Positions 43,877 to 55,157 of a stretch of 64,000 nucleotides of DNA are shown here, piece by piece. Each line of letters begins with the position of its first letter. Position 1 is the stretch's first letter. The position numbers and the translations under genes are program-made. This DNA comes from Corinectria fuckeliana (lineage: Eukaryota > Ascomycota > Sordariomycetes > Hypocreales > Nectriaceae). Location: NCBI GenBank assembly GCA_019137255.1, contig WPDH01000018.1, positions 372,001-436,000 on the forward strand, given 5' to 3'. Under the pieces are notes generated by a model. That model had not been told where the DNA came from. It did no database searches and saw only the letters and a program-made list of their open reading frames with translations.

Positions 43877-46800
43877 TTCTCCGAAATCCAAGTCAGTCAT
43901 GCATTTGCTTCCTTGAACGGAATGGATGGACCAACTGTCGACTTGTCTCCGCGTTGAGCACGGGCTTTTCCGCTGGTTTTCTCCTTCTGTCTTACTTTGT
44001 CTTACTTGGATTGTGTTCGTCAACTCTTGCCGAGGCACCATTCACATTGACAGCTGAAGCGGCTGGCACCAACTGTCACGGCTACGGCCCGAGACGACAC
44101 CATGGACAAACAGGCACACATGCGCGCACGCACACTCACACCCAAGCTATCAATTATTAAAATCATGGCGTCGGATCACAAACCCAGGGGGGTTAATGAC
44201 GCGCCCCTCACCTCCGTCTGGCGCCCTGCAAGCGCTGGACCTGGTCGCGGCGTCCTGCGCGCTCAATCCGGAGCTTTGGTACAGGAAGTCTACCAGGCTC
44301 TCTGGTCTCTGCAACCACACCTCACAAGCTGGACGCACCTCTTGGCGCAGGCAGCCTTTGTTAGCTCGGGTGTGATCTTGTTGGCACTGTGTCGTGCTCT
44401 GCCACTCAGCATTGGTCGATCAAAATCATGCCTCGACAGACTACGACGGGATCGGCTTGGCCTCCGGCCGCCATGCCCACTGCTCTGGGTCCTACCCAAA
44501 ACACCGAACCCGCCTTCACCAGGCCGGCCTTGTGAGCCCTGGTGACGCTTGCCTGAGCCGTCATGATGCATGGCTGCCCCGAGAGAAAGTTGGCCGAGCG
44601 TCAAGATCATCACCAGCATTGGCAACCTCGCAATCTGCTATCACTGCTACGCCCAGATCTCAACGCCACCAACACCGGCGCCAGGCAGCACATTACCAGC
44701 CATAGGCTCCCCACGAACCCATCCGGGCCGCCTTACTTGATGCTGCCGACGCCGTCTCCGTTCCGGCTAACAGTCTGACAACTTCGGGCGTCTCGCCTAA
44801 TCCTGGGCGCTCCCTAGTAGTCTGGTGCACGACGGCCGCGGCCGCTGATACGCTCGTTCGATCGAGCCCAGTCCCATTATGCGGCCGAGTAAACAGCAGT
44901 GAAACTCGTCCGTCAACCCACTGCCTGACTCCCTACAAAGTAAGACTGACCGACCTGATCGCCAACCCTGGTTGCAGACTGCAGGCGGATTCACCGCACC
45001 AGGGGAAGAGGGTGGGGGAAGCCGCTAGTATAACACGAGTCCATCGTAGGCCTTCGGCGCCTTGAGCATAACTGACAATGCTGCCGCCAGTCCGTGCTCG
45101 TGTCCGAGAGTCACGTCAATGATCACGCCGATAGGTATGTAGGAGCTGAATGCACACTACCAAGCAAAGTGCATCTTCATCGTCCTTGACCCTTGTACTG
45201 GTCTCGAACCAGCTTCTTCCCCATTGGCTAGTCTGCGCTGTGCGTCCTGCAGTGTAAGGGCACTCCTCCCCATGCCTCCGTTTCACTGGCCTTGGGATAG
45301 ATTCTAAGATGTGGCTGCATCGGGCCACATCATCGGCTACATACTGTATATACGGAGTACCTCTAGACCCTGCTTACAGACTGCGACAGAACTTCCACGA
45401 GAGCAAGGGAACGAAACATACTATCGAAACTGCTGAACCAACACTCTCCTCCAACCTTCCATTCTTGCAGTCCTTATTCGCCAATCTACAAGCGGTCGAC
45501 CTGCGATGACTCCGCTATTTAGTCTGTCCCCCCCACGTGGAAACTTTCTCACGGTGCACAACGATGGACTACATGAGCACCAGCGAACATACTGGCGATG
45601 TTTTACCATCCCGAGATACATGGCTTAAAAGCCCTGTCCTGTCTGGTTGAAGACTTTCGACCCTCATCTGGCTCTTACGACGTCCATGAGGAAAATCAAC
45701 TGCTACATAGTATGTACGTTCCTCTGGCTAGGGCGGCCATGCTCCTTACATACCTTGACGCACCTCATGCATGCATGGTCTTGGCAAGGATCTAGCCAAC
45801 ATTGAAGCAAGGCGGAGAGTTGTGGGGACCACTTGGGAATGCCCCTCAGAGCCCTCACCAGGTCCCTGAGCGAAATGCCTTCCCGTCCGTCCCCATGCGC
45901 TGTCTAAGATCTGACTAAGTCAAGTTGCACAGAGTAACTACGTGTCAGGCTCATCTGGACGTTGTCCTACATCCACACCGGCCCCCTCGGCCCATGCATC
46001 GGACGTGTACCCTGGGCCGCCGAAAACTTGAGCTCGAAATCACTTCCCTCGGGTACGAAAGAGTTCTCTCATCATGCCGGTAAGCTCGTAATGCTCACAG
46101 CTCGAATACGAAGCCGACATGACTTTACTTCGGAGTGCAAAGACGGCGATATGTCACCCGACAATCCATGCACCACCGAGTTGTCCAGTCATTCCGTATG
46201 GCAGTCTCAGTTTCCTCCCCGGTTACAATAGAGACGATAATGACGACAAACAACTACCAGCGAGCCATCCAAGCAAACCAATGCATCCTACGAAGCACAG
46301 CCTTTTTGTCCAACTCGGTACCACTAGCTTGGGTAGACAGTCTCAGATCTCTCATCGAGGGTACTGGAACTGTCGTCAGCCGAGCAGGTCGAGAAACGAC
46401 CACCCGTTCAGTCCATGCAAGTGGTACGGAGTACGGCGTCCGGATACCTGAAATGAGGTTTGCTCTGCGTTATCCCTGAACCCTGTCGCCTCCCGCGCTA
46501 TCCAGAGGACTGGGTCGAAGCCATTCGCCGCAGATCCTGGCCAGGGTTAGACATAAAGGCTTTCTTATGGATCCACCTGGTTTGCACCACACTTCGACAA
46601 ACGCGCTTCAGGCGAATCATTTGCCATTTCACAAGGCGGGCAAAATCAGCAGATGTTGCAAAATCGGGACAAGGCTCATTATCGCCGCCTCGAGTCTTTG
46701 CTCGAAGCTGCTACCTCTGCACAGTGCGCACGACTGACCCGGTTCTCTAGCTCTAGGTCTACATGAGTACGCACTTCTGGGACGGTGGGCTCCGTTCCCT

Positions 46801-49158
46801 GGTCCACGGGCACGTCGCTTCGAGTCCTGGGACCGGTCGCTAAACTCTAGAATGCCAGGGATGCCAGTCCCGAGTTTCAATTGGCTAGGTCCAAAGTCTC
46901 TATCAAGCCCGATGACATGGCTTTGGCCATTGCAGCCGATCATCTTGCTTGTAGTTCGTGAAGAGAGCTTAGAAGCACCACGTCAGCATGCGACTGGGTA
47001 GGTGTCCTACGAGTTCTGTGTTTCCTACGCTCTATTGGCTCAATTCTTGGTCAACGCCCGATGTTCTCGATGATGTGTGGTACCGCACCAAACTCAATGG
47101 CTGGGTGCCCTCGAAGCCAATGCCGCTTCGTACAGTACCCGTCATTCTCGGGGTTCCTCGATTCCCTCGACTTAATGAGATGTGGTAAGCTGACGACTAG
47201 GGCAGGGCATCGCCATAGTGCTGTTACCTCGGGAGCCACGGGTTCCCTTGATATTCGACAAGTGAGAAAACAGGAGAACCTGACCCCTCAATCCTTCAAC
47301 TAGTACGGGACATATCAACCAGGCCGAACCACTCCATCGGGACCAGGTGTGTCAGGCGACCGCTTGGGGGTGGAGGGGTTAACTAAGGCGTTGCTTACAC
47401 CCCGGGTTCCCCCTTCGCTGTCCAGCTATTATCGATAGGCTTGGCGCCAGCGGGCTTCGGTGTCGGCGAACTCTCATCTGGAGCTTCGATAGACATGGGT
47501 CCGATCGGCCACTCCATCGCTACCGGCGTGTTAACTCTGCACACGCTCGTCATCTACCCTCCACCTGGACGACAGGCGGCATTGATAGGTGTCCGAGCGC
47601 CGTGATAGGTATCAGCTCTAACCCAGTCAACGAGGGGGGTTGCTAGTGATTGACAAACCCTCTATCGCAGACCGCCTCGAGTCCCATGATTGCAACGGTT
47701 TGCCTACAACCCGGTCTTTACATAGTACGTGGCGTGACACCTAACGTGCAGGCATTCAGCACCCTGCAAAATAAGAAGATGCTATTTCCAAGCAGGCGAG
47801 GAGCGTGACAAAACGTGTTCCAACGTGACGAGGGCGTTTTGGTCCCTTTTACGCCGACTAACAATGAATGCCCTTGGACCCGACAGCCTCGCGTCCTCGC
47901 TTCCACTCCCCCATCCGGACACATTGGCGCTCAACGGGAAACCCTCCGACACTGAGACATCATCCTAACCCCTGTCGACCGTGCCGCACTGGTGCAATTG
48001 CTGTCCCAGACTGTCGGGTCAGTACTGTGGGGGCCTGCGAAATTGCGGTGCCGGCGGCAGATGGGGGCAGATTCAGACGCCAAGGGACACGATCTTTTGC
48101 AAAGAATAGGATATCTCGTTCCGTGACGTTTTCGAGAAGCGGCCTGAGCACAGTCCCATGCACATCCGGAAGGGGTACAGAATCTGTCGTTGCATCGGTA
48201 GATATCAAGGGGGAACTGCCACATCACATCTTGCCCCAATCATCGGCGAGGAAAATACACAGGCCACCATGGTGTGAGTGGCTTGACGAGAGCCAGGCTA
48301 CTTGCGATTTGCGAGGAGACAAGGAGGAGACAAGGAGGCAACGCCGCGCCGCAGACACCTGTCTAGCACCGCAGGGATTTCATGCTGATCTTACTGGGAT
48401 GTGCTACTTAGAGCCAACAGCCTAACAACACCTCTGGCAGCTGCACATTCCCAGCCCCCGGGTCGTCCCTAGGTCGCATCCGTTTCTGCTTCCTAGGGCA
48501 AAAGACGACGGACCAACAGCGTCTCACTAGTGCGCACCAAGTTCCGACGGCCCACCGCTGCCTCAACTAAGGAAGGGGGGAGAACACGAACAGGTTGGAG
48601 GCCGGGGAAGACCACAACAATAACAACGATCTTATTGACCGGCCCGGGATGGGGGCTCTGAGGTGAGCCGGTGTCGGTGACGCTGTTGCCGTGGATGATT
48701 CTCATCCATTGGTTTGATGGGTGCGGTGAAGACTCGACCTCGCCAAACTACCAACCTACATGGCCGGGGTCGTCCCCCCGAGCTGAGTAATAAATGACTA
48801 CCGTACTGGGAGCGACTACTGAGGCATCGACAAATATCGAGTATCAGGGCTCGAATGTTGGCTGTTAGGTGCATGGGCTAGCAGCAGTGATGAATTTCTT
48901 TTCCTAGTTCCTTACACTATACAGACGTGACGATGGAAATACGCCCTTGATGAGAAATGAAAAACCCTTCCCGTGAAACCCCGAAATGATTCAGTCTGTT
49001 GGCCAGATCATGCGACGTCTGTGGCCCTCCTGTGGGCGAGACACGGCCGGCAGGCAAGCTCACGAAATCCTTCCATGCCTGCATCTCCCTCTAGGGCCTC
49101 GTGTTATTGGGCCCCCGCTCGCATTCATTTGGACACGGTCTGGTTCTAAAAGACCCCC

Positions 49159-50966
49159 CTACCACTCGTACTCTCCGGTGGCCTTGTGGAAGACATACTC
49201 CTTACCGTTGACGGTCAAAACGCCATCCTTGAGAGTGCACTTCCTGATATGGCTGTTAGTAAACAAGCTTGTCTCGCAAGTAGAGATGGGGGTAAGCACC
49301 ACTTGTTCTTGACGCGTTGAACCTTGTCATACATGCAGAGCATGATGTGACCCAGGCCCTCATCGTCGACCTCATCATCGTCTCTGTCGTCATCGGGGTC
49401 GTCGAGGTCCGAGTTGATGGCATCTTCGTCCTCTTCCTCGTCTCCTCCGTCATAGGCAGCAGCCTGCTTGCCCTTAGGCTCGGAGCGCGATTTGGCCGCC
49501 GTGGAGTGCCGAGTCGCCTCCTTCAGAGGCAACATCAAACCACCACCTTCCATGCTCTTGGCCTTGGCAGCAATCTGCTCGTGCAGCATCCGGTCAATTT
49601 CTACCCGGCCCAGCTCATGGAGGTCGCCAGAAGCACCTCGCTCCATGAGAACGCCCTCAAATTCATCCTCATCACCAGCTCCATCCGTCTGGCCGTTGCC
49701 GATATGAGGTTGTCCGTTAGCGGCCCGCTGCTGTTGCTGTTGCTGGTGCTGGGTCATCTGTTGACGGTACATTTGCTGTTGCTGCTGGCTCATGGTCTGT
49801 TGACCCTGCTGTTGCTGGGGGAGCTGGGGCTGTTGCTGAGCCTGAGCTTGATGCTGGGGTTGTTGCTGGGGCTGTTGCTGCTGATGAAGAGCATTGATAG
49901 AGCTGGCCGCTCGTTGTCCATATTGAGCCTGAAGTTGCTGCGCAGCTCGCTGAGCAGCGACATTTTTGGTATCCAAGGCATTGTAGCCTCCCTGGTACGG
50001 GGGCGGCATAGAGCCATTTCCCTGACCGCCCTCTTGCTTAATACCCGGTTCACTTTTGACGTAGCCAGCGTCTTGCTTCATGCCGTTTTGGCCCTGGGCT
50101 GCTTGCTGGCCAGCATTTGGCGGAGGCAGTCCTAGGGGGATGTTGTGTTGTGGGGAGAATTGAGCCTGGGTGTGCGCAGGAGGCGCTGACACAGGGTGAG
50201 GTGCAGATTGTGCTGGAGGAGGAGGATCAGGCTTGGGATCCCACGGAAACTTGGCCACGTCCAACTGGGTCAGCTTCCGCTGCCATCCCTATTTGTGTGT
50301 GATACCATGTCAGTTCAGCTATTCAGTGAGCATAGCTCGGTCAGGAGGATAGGAGACGGCGAGCGGGCCATGGAGAGAGTCAAACAATCGTGAGTTTGTG
50401 GCAAAGTGACATAAAATAGCAGACATATGGGCCAAGAGGCGGGCAGGCAGCAATAGGCAGCGCAGTGCAAGTGAAGTAAGTGGGTGCGTGATGCCGACGG
50501 GGAGACACGTGAAGGATGTGGCCAATCAAAGGACGTCGCCAGCCGCGTGGAGTTACCGCGCGAGTCGCGGCAGGGGTTGGGCTTAAAAGACCCAAATAGT
50601 GCTGCGTCGCCCCCTCTCGCAACCCGCCGTCTCCCTCAGCGCGAGGCGCTCCAGCGGGACGACGTCAGCGAAATGGCTCGACTGTGCTCGCCATCAACGA
50701 TGCGATACCAGCGGCTGAAGGCATCTTCGCGATGGTTGCAGGTGCCTCCAGAGAGGGGGCAAGCGAGGGAGATTAAATTCCGATCGGGGTCCCCCCCCGC
50801 CAAGGGGGAAGAGACAAGGAAACTCTAGGAAACCGAGTTCTCTTACCTGTCGCAGCTCCTCCAACACTGACTCTTCGACACCACTCTCTTCGAAATCGAC
50901 TCGCGAGCTGTTGACGACCTCGTCGATGATAGCCTGATAAACGTTTCCGACCGCCTGGTTTGACAT
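49159..50966 (-). CDS. toa1: TFIIA large subunit
   Basis: Three exons on the minus strand: 50966-50847, 50288-49300 and 49243-49159, giving 397 residues. The N-terminal four-helix-bundle half has NVYQAIIDEVVNSSRVDF and EESVLEELRQ, continued after the intron by GWQRKLTQLDVAKFPWDP. A long Gln/Pro/Gly linker with poly-Q tracts follows (about residues 60-240). An acidic stretch (GGDEEEDEDAINSDLDD) comes next, then the beta-barrel half ending TGEYEW, the conserved TFIIA alpha/beta terminus. The first intron is long for this genome (558 nt). The second has an uncommon donor, GTGCTT, but splicing there restores KNKWKCTLKDG. TFIIA stabilises TBP on the TATA box in the nucleus. Acidic and terminal motifs make the assignment firm. 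Confidence 0.94.
49690..49930 (-). repeat. Poly-glutamine coding tracts
   Basis: CAG/CAA-rich (CTG/TTG on the plus strand) runs encode Gln-rich segments of the TFIIA large subunit and may be length-variable. Confidence 0.85.
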
Positions 50967-51779
50967 GACGGCGGTTTTCTGCTTGGGTTGGCTAGTGGAA
51001 CTATCCTCGTAGAACAAAGGGCTTGTGCCTTGTCCAAGCTTGTGGGCTACAGACGTCGTTTGCCTTTGGAGCAAAGGGAATTTGGACTGGCTCTTAACTC
51101 AAACCTCGACTCGGTGTTGCAGAGGCTTGCTGCGATTGCAGAGCAGAAGGATTGACGCTCGGTCGGAGCGATGTGTAGAGGCGGCTCGATGGGGGAACCC
51201 CGATGTAGGTAGGCACTTGGGGACGGCGGCTGCAAAGAACCCGCCCTTAAAAACACTTGAATGCGCAGCGACAAGAAAAGAGCCGCCAAGCAATCGAATC
51301 AAATACGTAGCGCCTCTAATCGCAGAGCGCTGGTGGGTTTTTGGTCGAGCTCTCGCGCCGTGCTGTCGATCTAATCGTAGTCGTTGCAATCGGTGCGCCT
51401 TGGTGATGTGCAGTGGGGAGAGTTGGTAGGCTGTGGTAGATTTCGACTTCTAGAACTGCGCGGTGGCGGGCAGCTGACTCAGCACACTGAGCCCACCGCC
51501 TTCGGCTGACCACTGAATCAGAAGTGAGTCCCTAATTTCTGTCCCATTCACAAGGATCCATTCCCTCGAAGAGATGTGAATTATCACATACGTCGCAATC
51601 ACTCTTTTCCATGAGCAGGTAGTCTAGTCAGTCTCCTCGCTTTCTCTAGGTATGTTATACATGGTTCATAATTCCCAGTTTACCATTGACCAAAAGTAAC
51701 CGGGTGACTACATAGTAAAGTGTACAAATGCTGGTGCTGGCCAATCATGGACACTTTTCCAATATGATGCTATTCAGTA
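50967..51779. other. Upstream region of toa1
   Basis: 813 bp of promoter and leader sequence ending at the TA that flanks the MITE. No gene seen. Confidence 0.5.
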
Positions 51780-51811
51780 CGGAGGAGCATTTCAAAAGTC
51801 TTTGCCCACGC
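51780..51811 (+). repeat. MITE left TIR
   Basis: 32 bp, identical to the reverse complement of 52028-52059. Confidence 0.95.
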
Positions 51812-52027
51812 TAAGGCTTGAATCCTTGCTAGGTACCTGACGATACATTCAGCCTCGTATCGCTACAGGCTACTATCCACTAAGTCCACTGCAGCCTTAG
51901 TGGTGTTATACCTATAGTATCTCGAGCTTGTGTGCTAAGTGCGCTATAATATAGAGCCTTATTTAGCGTTAATGTTTGTGAGATGTACTTAATGTTCTTT
52001 GACAAGAAAAAGCAAATTGTGGTCTGT

Positions 52028-52059
52028 GCGTGGGCAAAGACTTTTGAAATGCTCCTCCG
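52028..52059 (-). repeat. MITE right TIR
   Basis: 32 bp, reverse complement of 51780-51811. Confidence 0.95.
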
Positions 52060-52481
52060 TAATCTAACTGGAATTCCTCTCTTATAGCTACCTACCTAGG
52101 CACACCTGAACGCACCTCAAACTCACATCACTTCATCACTGCTGACAGAAACGGTCAAACGAGTATCAAAGAGATGCAGGGTATTTTCAAATTTCAATCA
52201 CAGGCACGCAAGGAGTAGTAAATCAACGCGCCGAGCATTTCAATTTCAAAACCAATATTACTCCTACACCGCCACCTATATCGTGGCTTCGTCCCTAAGG
52301 ATGTCGCATCATAGCTCATGACTATTCCGTTTCGTTTCGTCCCTGCGTGGAGAAGCGCTTTCATACCACATGCAGAAGGGCAGGCAAACCCCCCAACTCC
52401 GTGCTTCAAAATACACAACTCCGAGAGACCCAGATACCAGTGAAAGGATTCTACCTACCGTGGTTCAGTTGGGACTGGTAG
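52060..52481. other. 3' region of CDC20
   Basis: About 420 bp between the MITE and the CDC20 stop. No gene seen; includes an ACCTACCTAGG motif at 52090-52100. Confidence 0.45.
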
Positions 52482-54348
52482 TTATCGGATAGTCATCTGC
52501 TTGACCATCTCGGCCTTGCTAGAGGCGCCAGAGGCACCAATGCCAGCGGAAGCGCCAGCCTTCTTCTCAAAGATCTTCCAGAACTTCAAGCTCTCATCAG
52601 CAGCTAGAGAGTCGTTAGCGAACCGCGCCTTTCGGTGTCATTAAAGTGTAGCAGGACTTACCAGCAGTAGCAAGCATTTGGCCATCGGGGCTCAGGCAGC
52701 TGTGAAGCACTCGGCTCTCGTGGGCAGGGATCTCCACGTTGCGGACAAGGGTTGGGTAGCTCCAAATGCTGAGAGAGTTGTCGGGGAAGCCGCTCGAGCT
52801 AACAATCTCGCGCTGATGAGGGCTCCAGCGGAGAGAAGTGACCTGAGAGCCAGTGTCGATGCTGTTGACGCGGGCACCCGAGGTCGAGTTCCAGAAGTGA
52901 ATGTGGCGGTCGTAAGAGCCGCCGCCGGTGGCGAGAAGGTTCATGTTCCAAGGGCACCAGGCGAGGGCCTTGACAGCAGCCTTGTGGTTGGTCTTGGTGA
53001 ACTTGGGCACAGAGAGAGAGCGGGCGTCCCAGATGGAGACGAGGTTGTCATTGCCGCCAGTAGCGAGCTGGGCGCCGTCCGACCGCCACTCCAGGCCGCA
53101 GACCTCGGAGGTGTGGGAAACGAGCTCGGCGACCTTGTGCTCGGCGATGCGAACATCGTGGTTGTAGACGAGACCACTTCGGGCGCCGGTGGAGAGGAGG
53201 TGCTTGTTCCAGCCCATGACGCCGACGCGGGTGTCATGGCCGAACATGCTGCGGATCTTCTGGGACTCGGCGACGTCCCAGATCTGGACCTCGCCAGTGC
53301 CAAGACCAACGCTGACGTAGGCACCGTCACCAGACCACTTGACGCTGCTAACGTAGGTGTCCGGGGAGGTCTCGAGGAGGCAGCTGACGCTACCCTCGTC
53401 GGCGGACCAAACGTAGACGTTGCGCTCGAGGCCGATGGCAACCTGGTTACCAGAGCTCCAGTCCAGGAGGTTGAGGTAGTAGTCGTCAATCAGACCCGGG
53501 GCATCCAGGACGCGCTCGGGGGCAGTGGCAATGCGTCGTCGCAGCTGGGCGGAGCTGGCGCCGACGGCCTTGAGAGGTCGGTTGTATTGCTGTCGCAAGT
53601 CGATGGGCTTCGAGGACTCCGGGGCAGCAGGCTTGAACTCAAGAATACGGGTGTTGAGGCTGACGCCGCAGGCATTAGCCAAGGAGTCCTGGTAGGCCAC
53701 GGTGTTGGGAGAGGGACGCGAGTAGGTCTCAGGCTCATCGTCATCGTTGATGTTGAGGTTCTCAAGGGCAGCCATGGCCTCATCGGCAGCTGTAGACAGG
53801 ACCGAGGAGCTCTCAGTGTTGGTGCTCTTAGCTCGCTGCCTGTCAGAGAGGTCAAGCTTGCCCGAGCCACCGTTGGCAATGGCAGAACTGGCACCTCGGT
53901 TGGGAATGAACCGGTCGCCAGCATAGTTCAGAGTGGTCTTGGCAGCCTTCGATCGCAGAGCGCCCTTCTTGGACTTGGAGCTAGAGGGGGTCTTGGTCTT
54001 TCCGGTAGTGGTGAGGGTGAAGTCGGAGACGCCGAGCTCAAGGGCCTTGCGGGGGGTCTGAACACCACGAGCGATGTTAGACTTTGGGGACTCCCGATGC
54101 GAGGTCGATCGGGAAAGGTGTGCCATCAGGTTTCCGCCATAGGCGGACTTGGTGGATGCCCGGTAGTCGTTGCTGTTGCTGGACTGTCTCTCGGGCGTAA
54201 AAGGGGAGGAGTTGAGGTTGATGGGGATGCTGGTAGTGGATGCCTGCCCACGAGGAGAGGGAGTGAGGGGCATCCGTCCGCCAGCGGTACGGGAAGAGAA
54301 AAGTCCCTTGTGGGACTTGATAGGAGTCGATACACTAGCGGTAGCCAT
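52482..54348 (-). CDS. cdc20: APC/C activator Cdc20
   Basis: Two exons on the minus strand, 54348-52662 and 52603-52482, giving 602 residues. The intron is GTAAGT...CTCTAG. I start at MATASVSTP because the upstream in-frame extension reads as leader. The Ser/Pro-rich N-terminus contains DRFIPNRGAS, the C-box that contacts the anaphase-promoting complex, at about residue 145. Seven WD repeats run from about 300 to 590, for example LDWSSGNQVAIGLERNVYVW, LEWRSDGAQLATGGNDN and LAWCPWNMNLLATGGGS. The protein ends MTIR, the Ile-Arg tail that docks on the complex. Cdc20 delivers securin and mitotic cyclins for ubiquitination at anaphase. The PNTVAYQDSLANACG segment before the propeller is also typical of Cdc20/Fizzy rather than Cdh1. 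Confidence 0.95.
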
Positions 54349-55157
54349 TGTGAATAACTGTGGGATGTACGAAGTGTGTGGCGAGAGCGTGTAAGTGAGA
54401 TGACCAGACGAGTGGCACCCGACTGTAGTCAACGGAGAAGAAGCGAGTTCAGATGCTATCGCACGAGCTCCAAGAGACTCTAGCTAAAGGTTCCTGGGTG
54501 TTAGTATTACTGTATCGTGTTCAATATTCGGTAAAATCGAAACGTCTTTCACGAATAGCTGGCGAAGTCGGTGGGGCGATCAGATGGCCACGGAGAGCGA
54601 AAAGATCTAGCGGACTAGCAAGATATCTTGTGTGAAAGAAGACTGAGAGTGTTTGGCAGCAAAGCGCAAGGCTTTGGGACAGCGCAGAGAGCAGAGGATG
54701 CGAAGAGGAATGAGAGTTGAGGGTGATGGGAGGAGAGAAGCATTCAGTGAGAGGTGCACCCAACAGTTCCTTTTTATTTACATTGCGCCCCGCCTACCGT
54801 CTGTCCGGGCAACCGCAAGGATGACGTCGGAGGGTCACAAAAGTCCGCTCCGGAATGGGCAGGCTCGTTTCCAGCCAATCATGCCACCGCAGGCGAGCTA
54901 CGCCACATCCTGCCTCAGGGGGGCCTTGCACGGCGCCACAAGCGATGCTTCTAAATTCTCCAGTTTTGGGCAGGGAGCAGTCAGCGCCTTTGGATGCATC
55001 ACCACATCCCTCCCCGACGACACACCGACCACGCTTGCAACGCCTCAGTCTCTTCGCCGTCGTCCCCCTCTGAGCCATACCCGCCCTACGCTCGACGCGA
55101 CGCCCTTCAGGACTTGAGATGATCAGGTAGCCGCCGACCAGCTCCCGGATCAGCGCC
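54349..55157. promoter_or_regulatory. Divergent promoter region, CDC20 and Kelch-BTB gene
   Basis: About 800 bp between two divergently transcribed starts. No further gene and no recognised specific site. Confidence 0.5.

Larger units (their letters stand above)
40150..49158. other. Gene-free region, 9.0 kb
   Basis: No supported gene. The minus frames at 40925-41516 are His/Pro/Ser/Leu low complexity and probably upstream sequence. 43200-44700 has overlapping frames on several strands without protein-like composition. 45000-48900 is close to balanced composition with many short frames only. Several simple repeats occur (separate entries). A long noncoding transcript or decayed genes could lie here, but none can be shown. 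Confidence 0.5.
51780..52059. mobile_element. 280-bp MITE with perfect 32-bp inverted ends
   Basis: Starts CGGAGGAGCATTTCAAAAG, and its last 32 bases are the exact reverse complement of its first 32. TA dinucleotides flank both ends (51778-51779 and 52060-52061), the signature of Tc1/mariner-type insertion. The 216-bp interior has no open frame of note. Small size, perfect TIRs and a TA duplication make this a miniature inverted-repeat transposable element. The perfect TIR match and absence of transition differences suggest recent insertion or escape from RIP, whose known lower length limit such elements fall below. It sits between the TFIIA promoter and the 3' end of CDC20. Confidence 0.93.

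Noticed and set aside
45175..45262. Possible tRNA on the minus strand
   Set aside because: A T-arm-like CTGGTTCGAGACCAG is present and the ends partly pair, but two acceptor pairs fail and no anticodon stem forms.
49317..50135. 272-codon Leu-rich plus-strand open frame resembling a membrane protein
   Set aside because: It is the antisense of the CAG/CAA poly-Gln region of the TFIIA gene, which reads as Leu; not a real membrane protein.
52678..54357. 559-codon plus-strand open frame
   Set aside because: It is the exact antisense of the CDC20 coding exon and arises from GC-rich codon bias. The translation is Gly/Val/Ala/Asp-rich with no fold signature.
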